Numbered from the stretch's first letter, positions 27,919 to 37,099 are shown. The stretch is 64,000 nucleotides of DNA from Pseudomonas poae (GCA_028869255.1 CP110972.1:5060001-5124000), one strand, 5' to 3'. The notes: generated by a model from the sequence alone, not told the origin. Translations and numbers: made by a program.

Positions 27919-28323
27919 GAAGCGTGTGGGCGCGTTCTGAGGAAAAAGGCTGTTCAACGTATCGATCAACCGCACCAGGTAGATCGGCTTGCGAAACAGG
28001 TCCAGCACCTGCAGGCGCAGCATGTCGCTGACGTCGTCCATTTCGGCATGGCCAGACATCACAATCACCGGCAGGTGCGAGCGTGAGGTGTGTTCGCGCA
28101 GGCGCTTGATCAAGGAAATACCACTTTCCTCGGGCATGCGCAGGTCCGTGATGACTAGGGCGATATCGGGATGAAGTGTCAATTCTTGCAGGGCGAAGGT
28201 GACGGAGTTGGCGGTAAAACAGACAAATCCCTCATTGCCGAGGGACTCAGCGAGCTCAATCAGAGCGTCCTCTTCGTCATCTACCAATAATATTTGTTGG
28301 CGAGACGAAGAAGATGCGCTCAT
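27910..28323 (-). CDS. Single-domain response regulator
   Basis: CheY-like receiver of 137 residues with no output domain. The acidic pocket is Asp15/Asp16 (LLVDDEED), the phospho-acceptor is Asp60 (VITDLRMPEESG), the switch Ser is at 90 (VIVMSGHAE) and the invariant Lys112 is in LFRKPI. It lies between tpsB (convergent) and flp (same strand, 51 bp upstream). By position it may belong to the Tad/PprAB signalling set, as a phosphate sink or connector. No kinase partner is adjacent except PprA 10 kb away, and the link is an inference. Confidence 0.9.
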   Translation of the reverse strand: MSASSSSRQQILLVDDEEDALIELAESLGNEGFVCFTANSVTFALQELTLHPDIALVITDLRMPEESGISLIKRLREHTSRSHLPVIVMSGHAEMDDVSDMLRLQVLDLFRKPIYLVRLIDTLNSLFPQNAPTRFKP

Positions 28324-28374
28324 AGCCGTACCTGAAAATAGTGGTTAATCGTCATGGCCAGCACAACTTTCACG

Positions 28375-28572
28375 TCAAGTAGCTGTGACCATTTTGGTGG
28401 AAATGGAGTTGAAAATGGCGGCGATTTTGGTTCCAAGCCCTGACCCGGCACCAATAATAACCAGTGCAACGAGTGCCACAATAATGGCGTACTCGATCCC
28501 GGAGGCGCCCTCTTTGCGCTTGAAGAATAGTTGCGTCTGAACATAGAACTTCAACATCAGGTCAAGGAACAT
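28375..28572 (-). CDS. flp: Flp-type major pilin
   Basis: Type IVb prepilin of 65 residues, the structural subunit of the Tad pilus. The leader ends RKEG, and prepilin peptidase cleavage after this Gly leaves ASGIEYAIIVALVALVIIGA with Glu5 and Tyr6, the Flp hallmark. The start is the ATG at 28570-28572 with GGGAGAAG upstream; a longer frame to 28668 lacks this support. It is divergent from rcpC across 328 bp, as in P. aeruginosa. Maturation needs FppA, which is frameshifted in this sequence. Confidence 0.92.
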   Translation of the reverse strand: MFLDLMLKFYVQTQLFFKRKEGASGIEYAIIVALVALVIIGAGSGLGTKIAAIFNSISTKMVTAT

Positions 28573-28900
28573 AAGACTTCTCCCTAATACGCCACTGAAA
28601 GCCGGTACGGCTCTAGCACGATGTCCGCAGCGTGCCACTAGAGCATTGTCAACAAACCGCCCCCTCACAACTGTAATAACGAATTAATCACAAAGTATTA
28701 GTCGCACCGTTGGCGCCACCCACCCGCCTGTTAAAAGGCTGCTTTTATAGCTCAGGTAAATTTTTGGTCAGGTAATGGCATTTCGTCCTAGCTGAGCTAC
28801 CTTCAAATAGCCAAATCGTTAGATGTTCATTACAGCCAGGTTGCGGATTAGCACGTTTGGATTAACGTGCAGGTAGTGCAACGGGAAAGGGAGAGCCGTC
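28573..28900. promoter_or_regulatory. Divergent promoter region between flp and the rcp-tad operon
   Basis: An AT-richer intergenic stretch with no ORF. It holds an inverted repeat GCACGTT/AACGTGC (28851-28857 and 28864-28870) 30 bases before rcpC, a direct repeat of TCAGGTAA, and a TAGCTGAGCTA palindrome. In P. aeruginosa this region is controlled by PprB; a PprB site cannot be recognised by eye. Confidence 0.55.
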
Positions 28901-29821
28901 ATGAACAGTCGTATCAGCATAGTCCTGGCCGGCTTGTTGCTGATCGGGGCATTGATCGCCGGGTACTGGGGGCTGGTGCTGAGTCGTCAGCCGGAGCCTG
29001 TTGCAGCACCTGTCGTTTCCGTTCAAAACACCGTCGCCGCCGTCGAGGACCCATCCCGCCAACCGGTCGTGGTCCTGGTGCATGACGTTCCCGCTTTCGC
29101 TGCGCTCACCGCTGCCGACCTCGTCGTGGAAAAACTGCGCACGGTGCCCGCCGGCAGCCTGACTCAGCTGGACCAAGCCATAGGCCGCATGCCATTGCGC
29201 GACCTCGGCGCCGGCACCTGGCTCACCCAGGAAAGCTTCACCGGCGGCGGCCCGCTCGCCCGTATGATCCGCCCCGACGAACGTGCGCTGGCCGTGGCCG
29301 TGGACGAGGTGATCGGCGCCGCAGGCCAGTTGAGCCCCGGCGATTACGTGGATGTGCTGCTGTTTTTGCGACAGGACGCCAGCAACAGCGAACAGTCGGC
29401 CCAGATCGTGCTCCCGGCCATGCGCCTGCTCAGCGTCGGCGACCAGTTGGGCCTGGCCAATGATGGCAAGCCCGCCGTCCCGCCGCCGACCACGCCCGAA
29501 GAACGGGCCCTGGCCGCCCAACGTCGGGCCGCTGCACGCACGGTGGTGCTGGCCGTTCCGGAACCGTTATTAAGCCGCCTGATGCTCGCAGCTCAAGCCG
29601 GGGTTTTGCGCCTGGCCGTGCGCAGTGCCGACGAGCAACTGCTCAGCCGCTACTGGGCCGGTGAGAACGACGCCCCGGACAAACTGCAAAGCGCCAATCG
29701 TGACCTCTACCAATTTACCCAACTGGCCCTGACCGGTCCGCCGAAAAAGGTCGCGGCGGCCGGCGGTGCGCCGGTACGCCGTGGCATTGAAGTGATTCGC
29801 GGCGCCCAGGCGGCCCCATAA
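28901..29821 (+). CDS. rcpC: Tad pilus assembly protein RcpC/CpaB
   Basis: Periplasmic or inner-membrane-anchored Tad assembly protein of 306 residues. There is one N-terminal hydrophobic segment (ISIVLAGLLLIGALIAGYWG), then an SAF-type domain (VLVHDVPAFAALTAADLV) and the CpaB core with RPDERALAVAVDEVIGAAGQ and LSPGDYVDVLLF. It probably works with the RcpA secretin at the outer membrane. It is the first gene of the rcpCA-tadZABCD run and starts after GGGAGAG. Confidence 0.92.
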   Translation: MNSRISIVLAGLLLIGALIAGYWGLVLSRQPEPVAAPVVSVQNTVAAVEDPSRQPVVVLVHDVPAFAALTAADLVVEKLRTVPAGSLTQLDQAIGRMPLRDLGAGTWLTQESFTGGGPLARMIRPDERALAVAVDEVIGAAGQLSPGDYVDVLLFLRQDASNSEQSAQIVLPAMRLLSVGDQLGLANDGKPAVPPPTTPEERALAAQRRAAARTVVLAVPEPLLSRLMLAAQAGVLRLAVRSADEQLLSRYWAGENDAPDKLQSANRDLYQFTQLALTGPPKKVAAAGGAPVRRGIEVIRGAQAAP

Positions 29822-29849
29822 ACTCCGTAATTGAGCAAGGATGCCTTGA

Positions 29850-31067
29850 ATGAGCCATCGCTACGCGCCCCTGTTCATGCAAATGACCTGGGCCTTGATG
29901 CTGTCGAGCCTGCCGGTCGGCCTGGCACTCGCAGCGCCGGGCAACTGCAGCGCCTTGGGCCAACTGCCCGCCGTGGTCGAGGTGGGCGAGGGCCTGCAAC
30001 AGGATCTGCAATCGCCGGTAGCGATTACCCGCCTGGCGATTGGTGATCCGAAAATCGCCGATGTGCGGGTTAACGGCGACCGCAGTTTCCTGCTCACCGG
30101 TGTAGGCCCCGGGACCACTAGCCTGTTGGTCTGGACCAGCTGTTCGACCACGCCCCGCCAGAGCATGGTGTTCGTCAAAGGCAAGGCTACGTCGGCGCTG
30201 ACCAGCCTGTCGTTGTCCCCCTCCGAAGACCCGACATTGCCCAGCCAGGTGCAGACCGACATCCGCTTTGTCGAAGTCAGCCGCACCAAGCTCAAGGAAG
30301 CCAGCACCAAGTTCCTGGGCATGGGCACCAACTTTTTCCTCGGCAGCCCCAGCCTGCTTTCTCCCTCGGAAGGGGTGTTCAAACTGCCGGTGAGCGCGAC
30401 AAATTTCAACGTCGGCTTCGGCGGTGGCCGGGTCAAAACCCTGATCAATGCCCTGGAGCGCAGCGGTTTTGCCTATACCCTGGCGCGCCCGAGCCTGGTG
30501 GCCATGAGCGGCCAGAGCGCGACGTTCCTGGCGGGCGGTGAGGTGCCGATCCCGGTGCCCAGCGCCGGCAGCGACACCATCTCCATCGAGTACAAGGAGT
30601 TCGGTATTCGCCTGACCCTGACGCCCACCGTTATCGACCGCAACCGCATTACCCTCAAGGTGGCGCCGGAGGTCAGCGAACTGGACTACAGCAACGCGGT
30701 GGTGATCCAGGGCATCCAGGTGCCGGCCCTGACCGTACGGCGTACCGACACCAGCGTGTCACTGGCCGATGGCGAAAGTTTTGTGATCAGCGGCCTGATC
30801 AGCACCAACAACAGTTCCACCTTCAGCAAGTTTCCGGGGCTGGGTGATATCCCGGTCCTCGGTGCGTTTTTTCGCGACACGAATATCAGCCGCGAGGAAA
30901 AAGAACTGCTGATGATCGTCACGCCGCATCTGGTCCAGCCGCTGGCCGCGAATGCCCAGTTACCGTCCTTGCCGGGCGAGAAACTGCGCAACTATGACCC
31001 GAACTGGTATCGCATGTTCTTCCTGGAAAACGGTAATTTCGACCGTCGCACTGGACTTTCCCAATGA
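29850..31067 (+). CDS. rcpA: Tad pilus secretin RcpA/CpaC
   Basis: Outer-membrane secretin of 405 residues that forms the channel for the Flp pilus. It has a signal peptide (about 1-29) and an N-terminal pilus-assembly domain with VGEGLQQDLQSPVAITRLAI and LLTGVGPGTTSLLVW. The secretin domain runs from about 130 (VQTDIRFVEVSRTKLKEAST) and contains the conserved FLAGGEVPIPVP and the C-terminal GLGDIPVLGAFFRD. The stop overlaps the tadZ start (ATGA), so translation is coupled. Confidence 0.94.
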   Translation: MSHRYAPLFMQMTWALMLSSLPVGLALAAPGNCSALGQLPAVVEVGEGLQQDLQSPVAITRLAIGDPKIADVRVNGDRSFLLTGVGPGTTSLLVWTSCSTTPRQSMVFVKGKATSALTSLSLSPSEDPTLPSQVQTDIRFVEVSRTKLKEASTKFLGMGTNFFLGSPSLLSPSEGVFKLPVSATNFNVGFGGGRVKTLINALERSGFAYTLARPSLVAMSGQSATFLAGGEVPIPVPSAGSDTISIEYKEFGIRLTLTPTVIDRNRITLKVAPEVSELDYSNAVVIQGIQVPALTVRRTDTSVSLADGESFVISGLISTNNSSTFSKFPGLGDIPVLGAFFRDTNISREEKELLMIVTPHLVQPLAANAQLPSLPGEKLRNYDPNWYRMFFLENGNFDRRTGLSQ

Positions 31068-32257
31068 GCGATAGCCTGAGCCAGACGTTTCTGGCAATTA
31101 CCCGCAATACCACCGACCTGGAATGGCTCCAGGGTGCCCTCGCGCCTCTGGGCCAAGTCGTCAGCGCCGGCGGTGGCAGCCTGGACGAGTTGCTCGCGCT
31201 GGTGGACGTCACCTTCGCCAACCTGGTGTTTGTAGGCCTGGACCGTGAAAACGTGGTGGCCCAGAGTGCGCTGATCGAAGGTGCGCTGGAGGCCAAGCCA
31301 ATGCTTGCGGTGGTCGCCCTGGGCGATGGCATGGACAACCAACTGGTGCTCAACGCGATGCGCGCCGGTGCCCGCGACTTTGTCGCGTACGGCTCGCGTT
31401 CCAGCGAAGTGGCGGGCCTGGTGCGACGCCTGAGCAAGCGCCTGCCGACCGTGGCCCCACACACCCAACTGGGTGGCCTGACGGTGTTGTTCGGCACCCA
31501 AAGCACCGCCGATGGCGCGATGCTGGCGACCCACCTGGCGCTGGTGGTGCAGAAAAGCGGGCAGCAGACCCTGCTGCTGGACCTGGGTTTGCCACGCAGC
31601 GACAGCCTGGCGCTGCTGGGCCTGGAGAGCACTTTTAATTTCGGTGATGCGTTGCGGCATTTGCGCCGCCTCGATACCACCTTGATCAACAGCGCCTTCA
31701 CCACGGCTCTGGATGGCCTGCGCATCCTCGCCTACGCCACCGGTGACGAACCGCTCAAACTGACCAGCGCCGCCGAGCTGTACATGTTGCTCAGCGCGCT
31801 GCGCCAACACTTCCAGCACATCGTCGTGAACATTACCGGGCAACCCGACAGCGAAGCGCTGCGCACCTTTGTCAGCCACTGCGACAAGCTGCTGTGGTGC
31901 ACCGACCAGAGCGTGCTGGACTGCCGCCGCAACCTGGCGGTGCTCAACCGCTGGCGCGACAAAGGCATGAAGCTTGACCACGCCAAGCTGGTGGTGGACC
32001 GCTACATCAAAGCCTGCGCACCGGACACCGAAGCCCTGGAAAAAAGCTTCGGCCTTGAGTGCATCGCCGTACTACCGCTGAGCGCCGAACTGCGCCTGAA
32101 CGTGAAAAACCAGGGCCAGACCCTGTTCGCCCTGGCGCCACGCGAACCCTTGTCCCAAGCCGTGCGCGCCCTGGGCGAACGCCTGGCGAAACGCTCCGAG
32201 GGCCTGGAAAAACCTTCGATGCGCTGGTTTGAACGCTTTCTGGGGTCGGGACGATGA
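31064..32257 (+). CDS. tadZ: Tad localisation ATPase TadZ/CpaE
   Basis: ParA/MinD-like protein of 397 residues thought to place the Tad machine at the pole. The N-terminal ~125 residues form an atypical receiver-like domain. The C-terminal part is MinD-like (QQTLLLDLGLPRSDSLALLG; KLLWCTDQSVLDCRRNLAVL). The deviant Walker A lysine motif is not obvious (VLFGTQSTADGAML), as is common in TadZ. Start and stop overlap its neighbours by ATGA. Confidence 0.9.
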   Translation: MSDSLSQTFLAITRNTTDLEWLQGALAPLGQVVSAGGGSLDELLALVDVTFANLVFVGLDRENVVAQSALIEGALEAKPMLAVVALGDGMDNQLVLNAMRAGARDFVAYGSRSSEVAGLVRRLSKRLPTVAPHTQLGGLTVLFGTQSTADGAMLATHLALVVQKSGQQTLLLDLGLPRSDSLALLGLESTFNFGDALRHLRRLDTTLINSAFTTALDGLRILAYATGDEPLKLTSAAELYMLLSALRQHFQHIVVNITGQPDSEALRTFVSHCDKLLWCTDQSVLDCRRNLAVLNRWRDKGMKLDHAKLVVDRYIKACAPDTEALEKSFGLECIAVLPLSAELRLNVKNQGQTLFALAPREPLSQAVRALGERLAKRSEGLEKPSMRWFERFLGSGR

Positions 32258-33525
32258 ACGGCGAAAAACTCTTCGGCAGCCCGGCCCGTGGCGTCGGCGG
32301 CAACAGTGATCACGACGGGCTGAAACTGGTGCTGCATCGCTACATCATCGACGCCATTGAAGAGTCGGGTAAGAACCTGCTCGAAGGCACGCGCCAGTCC
32401 CTGGCGCAGTTTGTCATCGACAAAGTGTCCGAATACATCACGCGCATGCGCCTGGCGATCTCGCGCTATGAAATGGAGCGCCTGGCCGAGGAGATCGTCG
32501 ACGAACTCACCGGTTTCGGCCCCCTGGAAGTATTGCTGCGTGACCCCTCGGTGACAGAGATCCTGGTCAACGGGCCGCACCGGGTGTTTATCGAGCGCGA
32601 CGGCCTGCTGCACCAGAGTGATCTGCGCTTTATCGACGATCACCACGTGGAGCGCGTGATGCAACGCATCCTCGCGCCGCTGGGGCGGCGCCTGGATGAG
32701 TCTTCGCCGATGGTGGATGCGCGTTTGCCCGACGGTAGCCGAGTCAACGCGATTATCCCGCCGATCGCCTTGGACGGGCCGTGCCTGTCGATTCGAAAAT
32801 TCCGCAAGGACATGCTCAAGAGCAGCGACCTGGTGGCCATGCAGACCATCGATCAAAGCATTTTCGAGTTCTTCCAGGAGGCGGTCGGCAAGCGCTGCAA
32901 TATCCTGATCAGCGGCGGTACCGGCACCGGCAAGACCACGCTGCTGAATATTCTCAGCCAGCTGATCAACCCCCACGAACGGCTGGTGACCATCGAAGAT
33001 GTCGCCGAATTGCAGCTGGGCCACCCCCATGTGGTGCGCCTTGAAACCCGCCCGCCAAATGCCGAAGGCCACGGTGAGGTGCGCTCCAGCGACCTGATCC
33101 GCAACGCCCTGCGGATGCGCCCGGACCGCATCATCCTTGGGGAAATCCGTGGCGTGGAAGTGCTCGATGTGATGACGGCGATGAACACCGGCCACGACGG
33201 CTCCATGAGCACCGTGCACGCCAACAATGCTCAGGATGCGCTGCTGCGCCTGGAAACCCTGGTGGGCCTGACCGGCCGCGTGATCGCCGAAAAAACCCTG
33301 CGCCAGATGATCTGCGCCGCGCTGGACGTGGTCATTCAACTGACGCGCATGCCCGATGGCCGCCGCTGTGTGAGCGAGGTGGTGGAAGTGGTCGGCGTGC
33401 GCGACGACGTGTATGTCACCAACACCCTGTTCCGGCTGGACCGGCGCACCGGTTTCGGTTTCCTGCGCGAAGCCATCAACCCGGCCGGCGACAAACTGCG
33501 CCGTGAATCGGCCTTGCCGCTCTAG
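32254..33525 (+). CDS. tadA: Tad secretion ATPase TadA/CpaF
   Basis: Cytoplasmic hexameric ATPase of the type II/IV secretion family that powers Flp assembly; 423 residues. The N-terminal domain carries GFGPLEVLLRDPSVTEILVN. Walker A is ISGGTGTGKTTLLN near 220-230, the Asp box is ERLVTIEDVAELQL, Walker B is RPDRIILGEIRGVEVLD and the His box is TGHDGSMSTVHAN. Overlaps tadZ by ATGA; tadB starts 11 bases on. Confidence 0.96.
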   Translation: MNGEKLFGSPARGVGGNSDHDGLKLVLHRYIIDAIEESGKNLLEGTRQSLAQFVIDKVSEYITRMRLAISRYEMERLAEEIVDELTGFGPLEVLLRDPSVTEILVNGPHRVFIERDGLLHQSDLRFIDDHHVERVMQRILAPLGRRLDESSPMVDARLPDGSRVNAIIPPIALDGPCLSIRKFRKDMLKSSDLVAMQTIDQSIFEFFQEAVGKRCNILISGGTGTGKTTLLNILSQLINPHERLVTIEDVAELQLGHPHVVRLETRPPNAEGHGEVRSSDLIRNALRMRPDRIILGEIRGVEVLDVMTAMNTGHDGSMSTVHANNAQDALLRLETLVGLTGRVIAEKTLRQMICAALDVVIQLTRMPDGRRCVSEVVEVVGVRDDVYVTNTLFRLDRRTGFGFLREAINPAGDKLRRESALPL

Positions 33526-33535
33526 GGAGCAACCG

Positions 33536-34417
33536 ATGACTGGACCTCTGTTGCTGCTTGTTTGCCTGCTGATGATCGGCCTGTCGCTTTGGCTGTTTCA
33601 TAACGGCCTGCGTAGGGCCCAGACCAACCGCGTGCTGGAGCGCCTCGGCAACGGTCAACCCGAGGCACAGGAACAGCCCACCACCTGGACCGGTCTTGAG
33701 CGCATGTTTATGCGTGCCGGGCTGGGCAAACCCACGGATCGCCTGGGCCTGTGGATCGGCGCTTGGGTGGCTGGCGCCGTGCTCGGCTACCTGATCGCCG
33801 ACGGGTTGGGCCTGCTGGTGATGGTAGTGGCGCCGCCCCTGGTATTGCGCCTGTATATCGCCTGGCGTTACCAACAGCGCGTGCGGCGCATGGTCGAGCA
33901 ATTGCCGCAGTTGCTCGACCACAGCGTGCGCAGCCTCAAATCCGGCAGAACCCTGGCCGACGCTGTATTGGGCGGCATCGAGAGTGTGGAAAACCCCCTC
34001 AAGGAAGCCATGGGCCGTGTGCAGCGCAACGTGCGCATGGGGGTCAGCCTGCCGGACTCGGCCAGCGACTTCGCCGAGTTCTACGAGCAGGACGAATTTC
34101 GCCTGTTCGCCCTGGGCCTGAAGGTCAACCATCGCTACGGCGGCAACGCCAGCGAACTGCTGGAAAACCTGATCAAGATGATTCGCGAGCGGGAACAAGG
34201 CGCCCGCCAACTCAAGGCCATGACCGGTGAAACGCGCATGACCGCGTATGTGCTGGGCGGGCTGCCGATTCTGATGGTGGGTTATTTCATCATGGTCAAC
34301 CCCGGCTACCTGATGACCATGTGGAACGATGAAACCGGGCGCAACATGCTGTTCGGCGCAACGGCCATGGACCTGGCGGGCACTTTTGCCATGTGGCGCA
34401 TGCTGAGGAGTATCTGA
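33536..34417 (+). CDS. tadB: Tad inner-membrane platform protein TadB
   Basis: GspF-like inner-membrane platform protein of 293 residues that pairs with TadC. There are hydrophobic segments at the N-terminus (LLLLVCLLMIGLSLWLF), around residues 75-110 and twice at the C-terminus. The T2SF domain is LPQLLDHSVRSLKSGRTLAD to LKVNHRYGGNASELLENLIK. The ATG at 33536 follows AGGGAG; a longer frame overlaps tadA and is not needed. Confidence 0.93.
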   Translation: MTGPLLLLVCLLMIGLSLWLFHNGLRRAQTNRVLERLGNGQPEAQEQPTTWTGLERMFMRAGLGKPTDRLGLWIGAWVAGAVLGYLIADGLGLLVMVVAPPLVLRLYIAWRYQQRVRRMVEQLPQLLDHSVRSLKSGRTLADAVLGGIESVENPLKEAMGRVQRNVRMGVSLPDSASDFAEFYEQDEFRLFALGLKVNHRYGGNASELLENLIKMIREREQGARQLKAMTGETRMTAYVLGGLPILMVGYFIMVNPGYLMTMWNDETGRNMLFGATAMDLAGTFAMWRMLRSI

Positions 34418-34418
34418 G

Positions 34419-35306
34419 ATGGTGCTGCTGGCGTGCGCCCTGGTGTTGCTCGCCGCCGCCATCTTGGTCGGCGGTCATTTGCTGGAGCGCCGCCGCCGCG
34501 ATCGACGGGTCGCCGAGCGTTTGCAAGGGCGGATGGCCGCCGAGGACAAACTCGGCAGCTTCATGCGCCAATTGGGCGCAAGCACCCTGGCCCAGCGCTC
34601 GGTCAGCCTGGATAACGAGACCCAGGTCCTGCTTAACCGGGTGGGCTGGCGCAAGGCAAGCCAACGCTCGCTGTTTGCCGCGTGCCAGATTGGCGTGCCC
34701 TTCGTGCTGCTGGGCCTGACCGTGCTCGGCCAGGAAGTTTTCTTCCCGCAGGTCACGCCTGCCTGGATCGCCCCGGTGCTTGCGCTGGGTATCGGCTACC
34801 TGCTGCCAAAACGTGTGCTGGCGGCAGCCGCCAAACATCGGCAGCAGCGCATCGCCAAAGAAATCTCAACCTTCATTCCACTGCTGCGGATCCTGTTCGA
34901 GTCCGGCATGGCGGTGGAACAGTCACTGCGCGTGCTGGGCAACGAAGCACAGCAATTGCTGCCCAACCTCACCCATGAGTTGCGCCTGATCCTGGCGCGG
35001 GTCGATTCCGGACTGGAGCTGAGCGAGGAGCTGGGCAAGACCGTTCGCGTGCTTGAAGTGGATGAGTTCACCGACACCTGCGTCATCCTCCAGCAATTGA
35101 TCCAGCAGGGCGGCGGCGCGATGAAATCCTTGCTGGCGCTCAAGCAACTGCTGGATGACCGGCGCCTGACCCGCCTGCAGGAATACATCTCGAAAATGTC
35201 GGCCAAGATGTCGGTAGTGATGATGGTGTTCCTGTTTCCAGCCTTGCTGATCGTGCTGGGCGGCCCGGCCTTTATCGGCATTGCCCGCGCATTGAGCCAC
35301 TTTTGA
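34419..35306 (+). CDS. tadC: Tad inner-membrane platform protein TadC
   Basis: Second GspF-like platform subunit, 295 residues. It has an N-terminal helix (VLLACALVLLAAAILVGGHL), a middle hydrophobic pair and a T2SF domain (FIPLLRILFESGMAVEQSLR; EVDEFTDTCVILQQLIQQGG). A final membrane helix is in KMSVVMMVFLFPALLIVLGG. GAGGAG 12 bases upstream of the ATG, inside the tadB end, serves as ribosome site. Confidence 0.93.
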   Translation: MVLLACALVLLAAAILVGGHLLERRRRDRRVAERLQGRMAAEDKLGSFMRQLGASTLAQRSVSLDNETQVLLNRVGWRKASQRSLFAACQIGVPFVLLGLTVLGQEVFFPQVTPAWIAPVLALGIGYLLPKRVLAAAAKHRQQRIAKEISTFIPLLRILFESGMAVEQSLRVLGNEAQQLLPNLTHELRLILARVDSGLELSEELGKTVRVLEVDEFTDTCVILQQLIQQGGGAMKSLLALKQLLDDRRLTRLQEYISKMSAKMSVVMMVFLFPALLIVLGGPAFIGIARALSHF

Positions 35307-35316
35307 GGAGATGTTG

Positions 35317-36027
35317 ATGAAAGCACTGATTACCGGCCTGGCCCTGCTGATGCTCGGCGGCTGCGCCACGAATGGCCAATCCCCCTGGGCGGCGTTGACC
35401 GCCCCCGGCAGTTGCGCCAAGCCAAGCTCGGATCAGGAACTGGCGCTCAACCTCTCCGATGACCTGGCCAACGAAGGCAAACTGCACGCCAGCCTGGCCA
35501 ACCTGCAGAGCCTTCCAGACAGTTTGCCCCAGGTGCGCCAGCGCATAGCCCGCAACTATCGCTTGCTCGGGCGCACCGAAGCCGAGCCGCTGTACCGCAG
35601 CCTGCTGGGCACCTGCATGACCGCCGAAGGCGAGCATGGCCTGGGGCAACTGGCGGCGGCCAAGGGCGACAACGCCCTGGCGATGGCCCATATGCAACGG
35701 GCGGCGCGCCTGGCGCCCACCGACGAAAAAGTGCGTAACGACCTGGGCGTGGTGTACCTCAACCAATTGCGCCTGGAAGACGCACGCTTTGAGTTCATGA
35801 CGGCCATCGAGCTTAAACAGGACGACCCGTTGGCCGCCGTCAACCTGGTGACCTTGCTGATCTATCAGGATGACTGGGGGCAGGCGGCCAAAGTGACCGG
35901 CCAGTTGGGCCTGAGCCCCGAGCAGGTCACCGAGGCCCAGGCACGCGCCGCAAAACTCAAGGGTGCAAACGCCAGGGCGCGCAAAGTAGCGGCGGTCAGC
36001 GATACGCTGCCAGTGACCATCAAGTAA
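35317..36027 (+). CDS. tadD: Tad lipoprotein TadD (TPR protein)
   Basis: Outer-membrane-directed lipoprotein of about 236 residues that helps pilotin-like assembly of the Tad secretin. Lipobox LGGC lies near residue 18. TPR-type helices cover about 75-200 (RIARNYRLLGRTEAEPLY, DLGVVYLNQLRLEDARFEFM). Two ATGs lie at 35311 and 35317. GAGGAG abuts the first, so the second, with six-base spacing, is the likely start. Confidence 0.9.
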   Translation: MKALITGLALLMLGGCATNGQSPWAALTAPGSCAKPSSDQELALNLSDDLANEGKLHASLANLQSLPDSLPQVRQRIARNYRLLGRTEAEPLYRSLLGTCMTAEGEHGLGQLAAAKGDNALAMAHMQRAARLAPTDEKVRNDLGVVYLNQLRLEDARFEFMTAIELKQDDPLAAVNLVTLLIYQDDWGQAAKVTGQLGLSPEQVTEAQARAAKLKGANARARKVAAVSDTLPVTIK

Positions 36028-36037
36028 GGAGCGAGTG

Positions 36038-36307
36038 ATGAAAGCCCACACTCTTGTTTGCCTGGCGCTGCTGCCGTTGAGCGCCTGGGCCATCGAACCG
36101 GGGCCATCGTCCCCACAACAGGCCGAAACAGAAAACTGGATGTCATTGCAGGTCAATGGCAGTGCAGCATCACCCACACCACAAAAGACCACCCCCGCTG
36201 AACGGGAGCAGGCCATGCAGCGCTGGTTGGACAGCAACAAGCATCCGATCCCGGAGTTCTATGAATCGAACGCCGGCGGCTCATCCCAAGGTGCAAAGAG
36301 TCAATAA
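36038..36307 (+). CDS. Small secreted DUF3613-like protein at the end of the tad operon
   Basis: An 89-residue protein with a signal peptide (MKAHTLVCLALLPLSAWAIE). A short conserved core WMSLQVNGSAAS and REQAMQRWLDSNKHPIPEFY matches what I recall of DUF3613, found last in Pseudomonas tad operons (PA4298 position). Function unknown. The ATG at 36038 follows AAGGAG; it ends six bases before the stop of convergent pprB. Confidence 0.8.
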   Translation: MKAHTLVCLALLPLSAWAIEPGPSSPQQAETENWMSLQVNGSAASPTPQKTTPAEREQAMQRWLDSNKHPIPEFYESNAGGSSQGAKSQ

Positions 36308-36313
36308 CGCCCG

Positions 36314-37099
36314 TCAGTGCGCGGTCACCCGCTGGCGCATCGCCGAGGTGCTCGGCGACAACGCCAACGCCAGTTGAGTGCGGTTATGCATATGGGTCAG
36401 GCGCAACACCTGGGACACGTACAGCTTGACCGTGTTCTCGGTGATCCCCAGTTCACAGGCGATCTGGTAGTTGGTCTGGCCCTTGCCCACCAGGCGTGCA
36501 ACATCCAGCTGGCGTGGGGACAGCTGGTTGAAAATCGTCGGAATTTCCAGCGACCCGGCCTCCTCGGCCACCGGCTCGATATCGTCGGCCAAGCCGGCTG
36601 GGCCGCGGCGCACTTTGTCGAGGTCCTGATACAGGTCGTTGATGGATTCGGAAAGGTACTGCAGCCGCTGGTTCAGATGCCCCAGCTGCAGTTCTTTCTG
36701 CCGCTCTTCGAGTGCCGCCTCCTGGCGTTGCAGGCCCTCGAGCAATTCGTCGAGGTTGATCGGCTTCTGGTAGTAATCCGAGATGCCCGCACGCAGCGCC
36801 TTGATCACGTCCTGCTTGTCGGCACGCCCAGTGAGCATGATCGACTCGAACGCCCGCTGCTTGCCCGCCACCTTCTGCATGGCCTGCACCAGTTCGATAC
36901 CGTCCATGTCGGGCATGTGCAGGTCACACAGCACCAGGCCGATTTCGGCGTCCTCGCTGAAACGCTGCAAGGCGTGTCGGCTGGACTCACTAGGGACGCA
37001 GCGGTAGCCACTGCTTTCGAGGAATTCGCAGAGTTCTTCCACGATCAACGGTTGATCGTCGACCACGAGCACTTTTACAGCTGATGTTAGCTTGTTCAC
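36314..37099 (-). CDS. pprB: Response regulator PprB (REC + LuxR HTH)
   Basis: Two-component regulator of about 261 residues. The receiver (KVLVVDDQPLIVEELCEFLE) has phospho-acceptor Asp59 in LVLCDLHMPDMDG and Lys in YYQKPIN. A coiled-coil linker spans about 125-170, and the C-terminal LuxR helix-turn-helix contains LSPRQLDVARLVGKGQTNYQ. In P. aeruginosa PprB activates tad, flp and other biofilm genes with kinase PprA. The GTG at 37099 follows GGAGAAG and gives VNKLTSAVKV; upstream in-frame starts (37111, 37120) overlap this ribosome site. Confidence 0.92.
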   Translation of the reverse strand: MNKLTSAVKVLVVDDQPLIVEELCEFLESSGYRCVPSESSRHALQRFSEDAEIGLVLCDLHMPDMDGIELVQAMQKVAGKQRAFESIMLTGRADKQDVIKALRAGISDYYQKPINLDELLEGLQRQEAALEERQKELQLGHLNQRLQYLSESINDLYQDLDKVRRGPAGLADDIEPVAEEAGSLEIPTIFNQLSPRQLDVARLVGKGQTNYQIACELGITENTVKLYVSQVLRLTHMHNRTQLALALSPSTSAMRQRVTAH

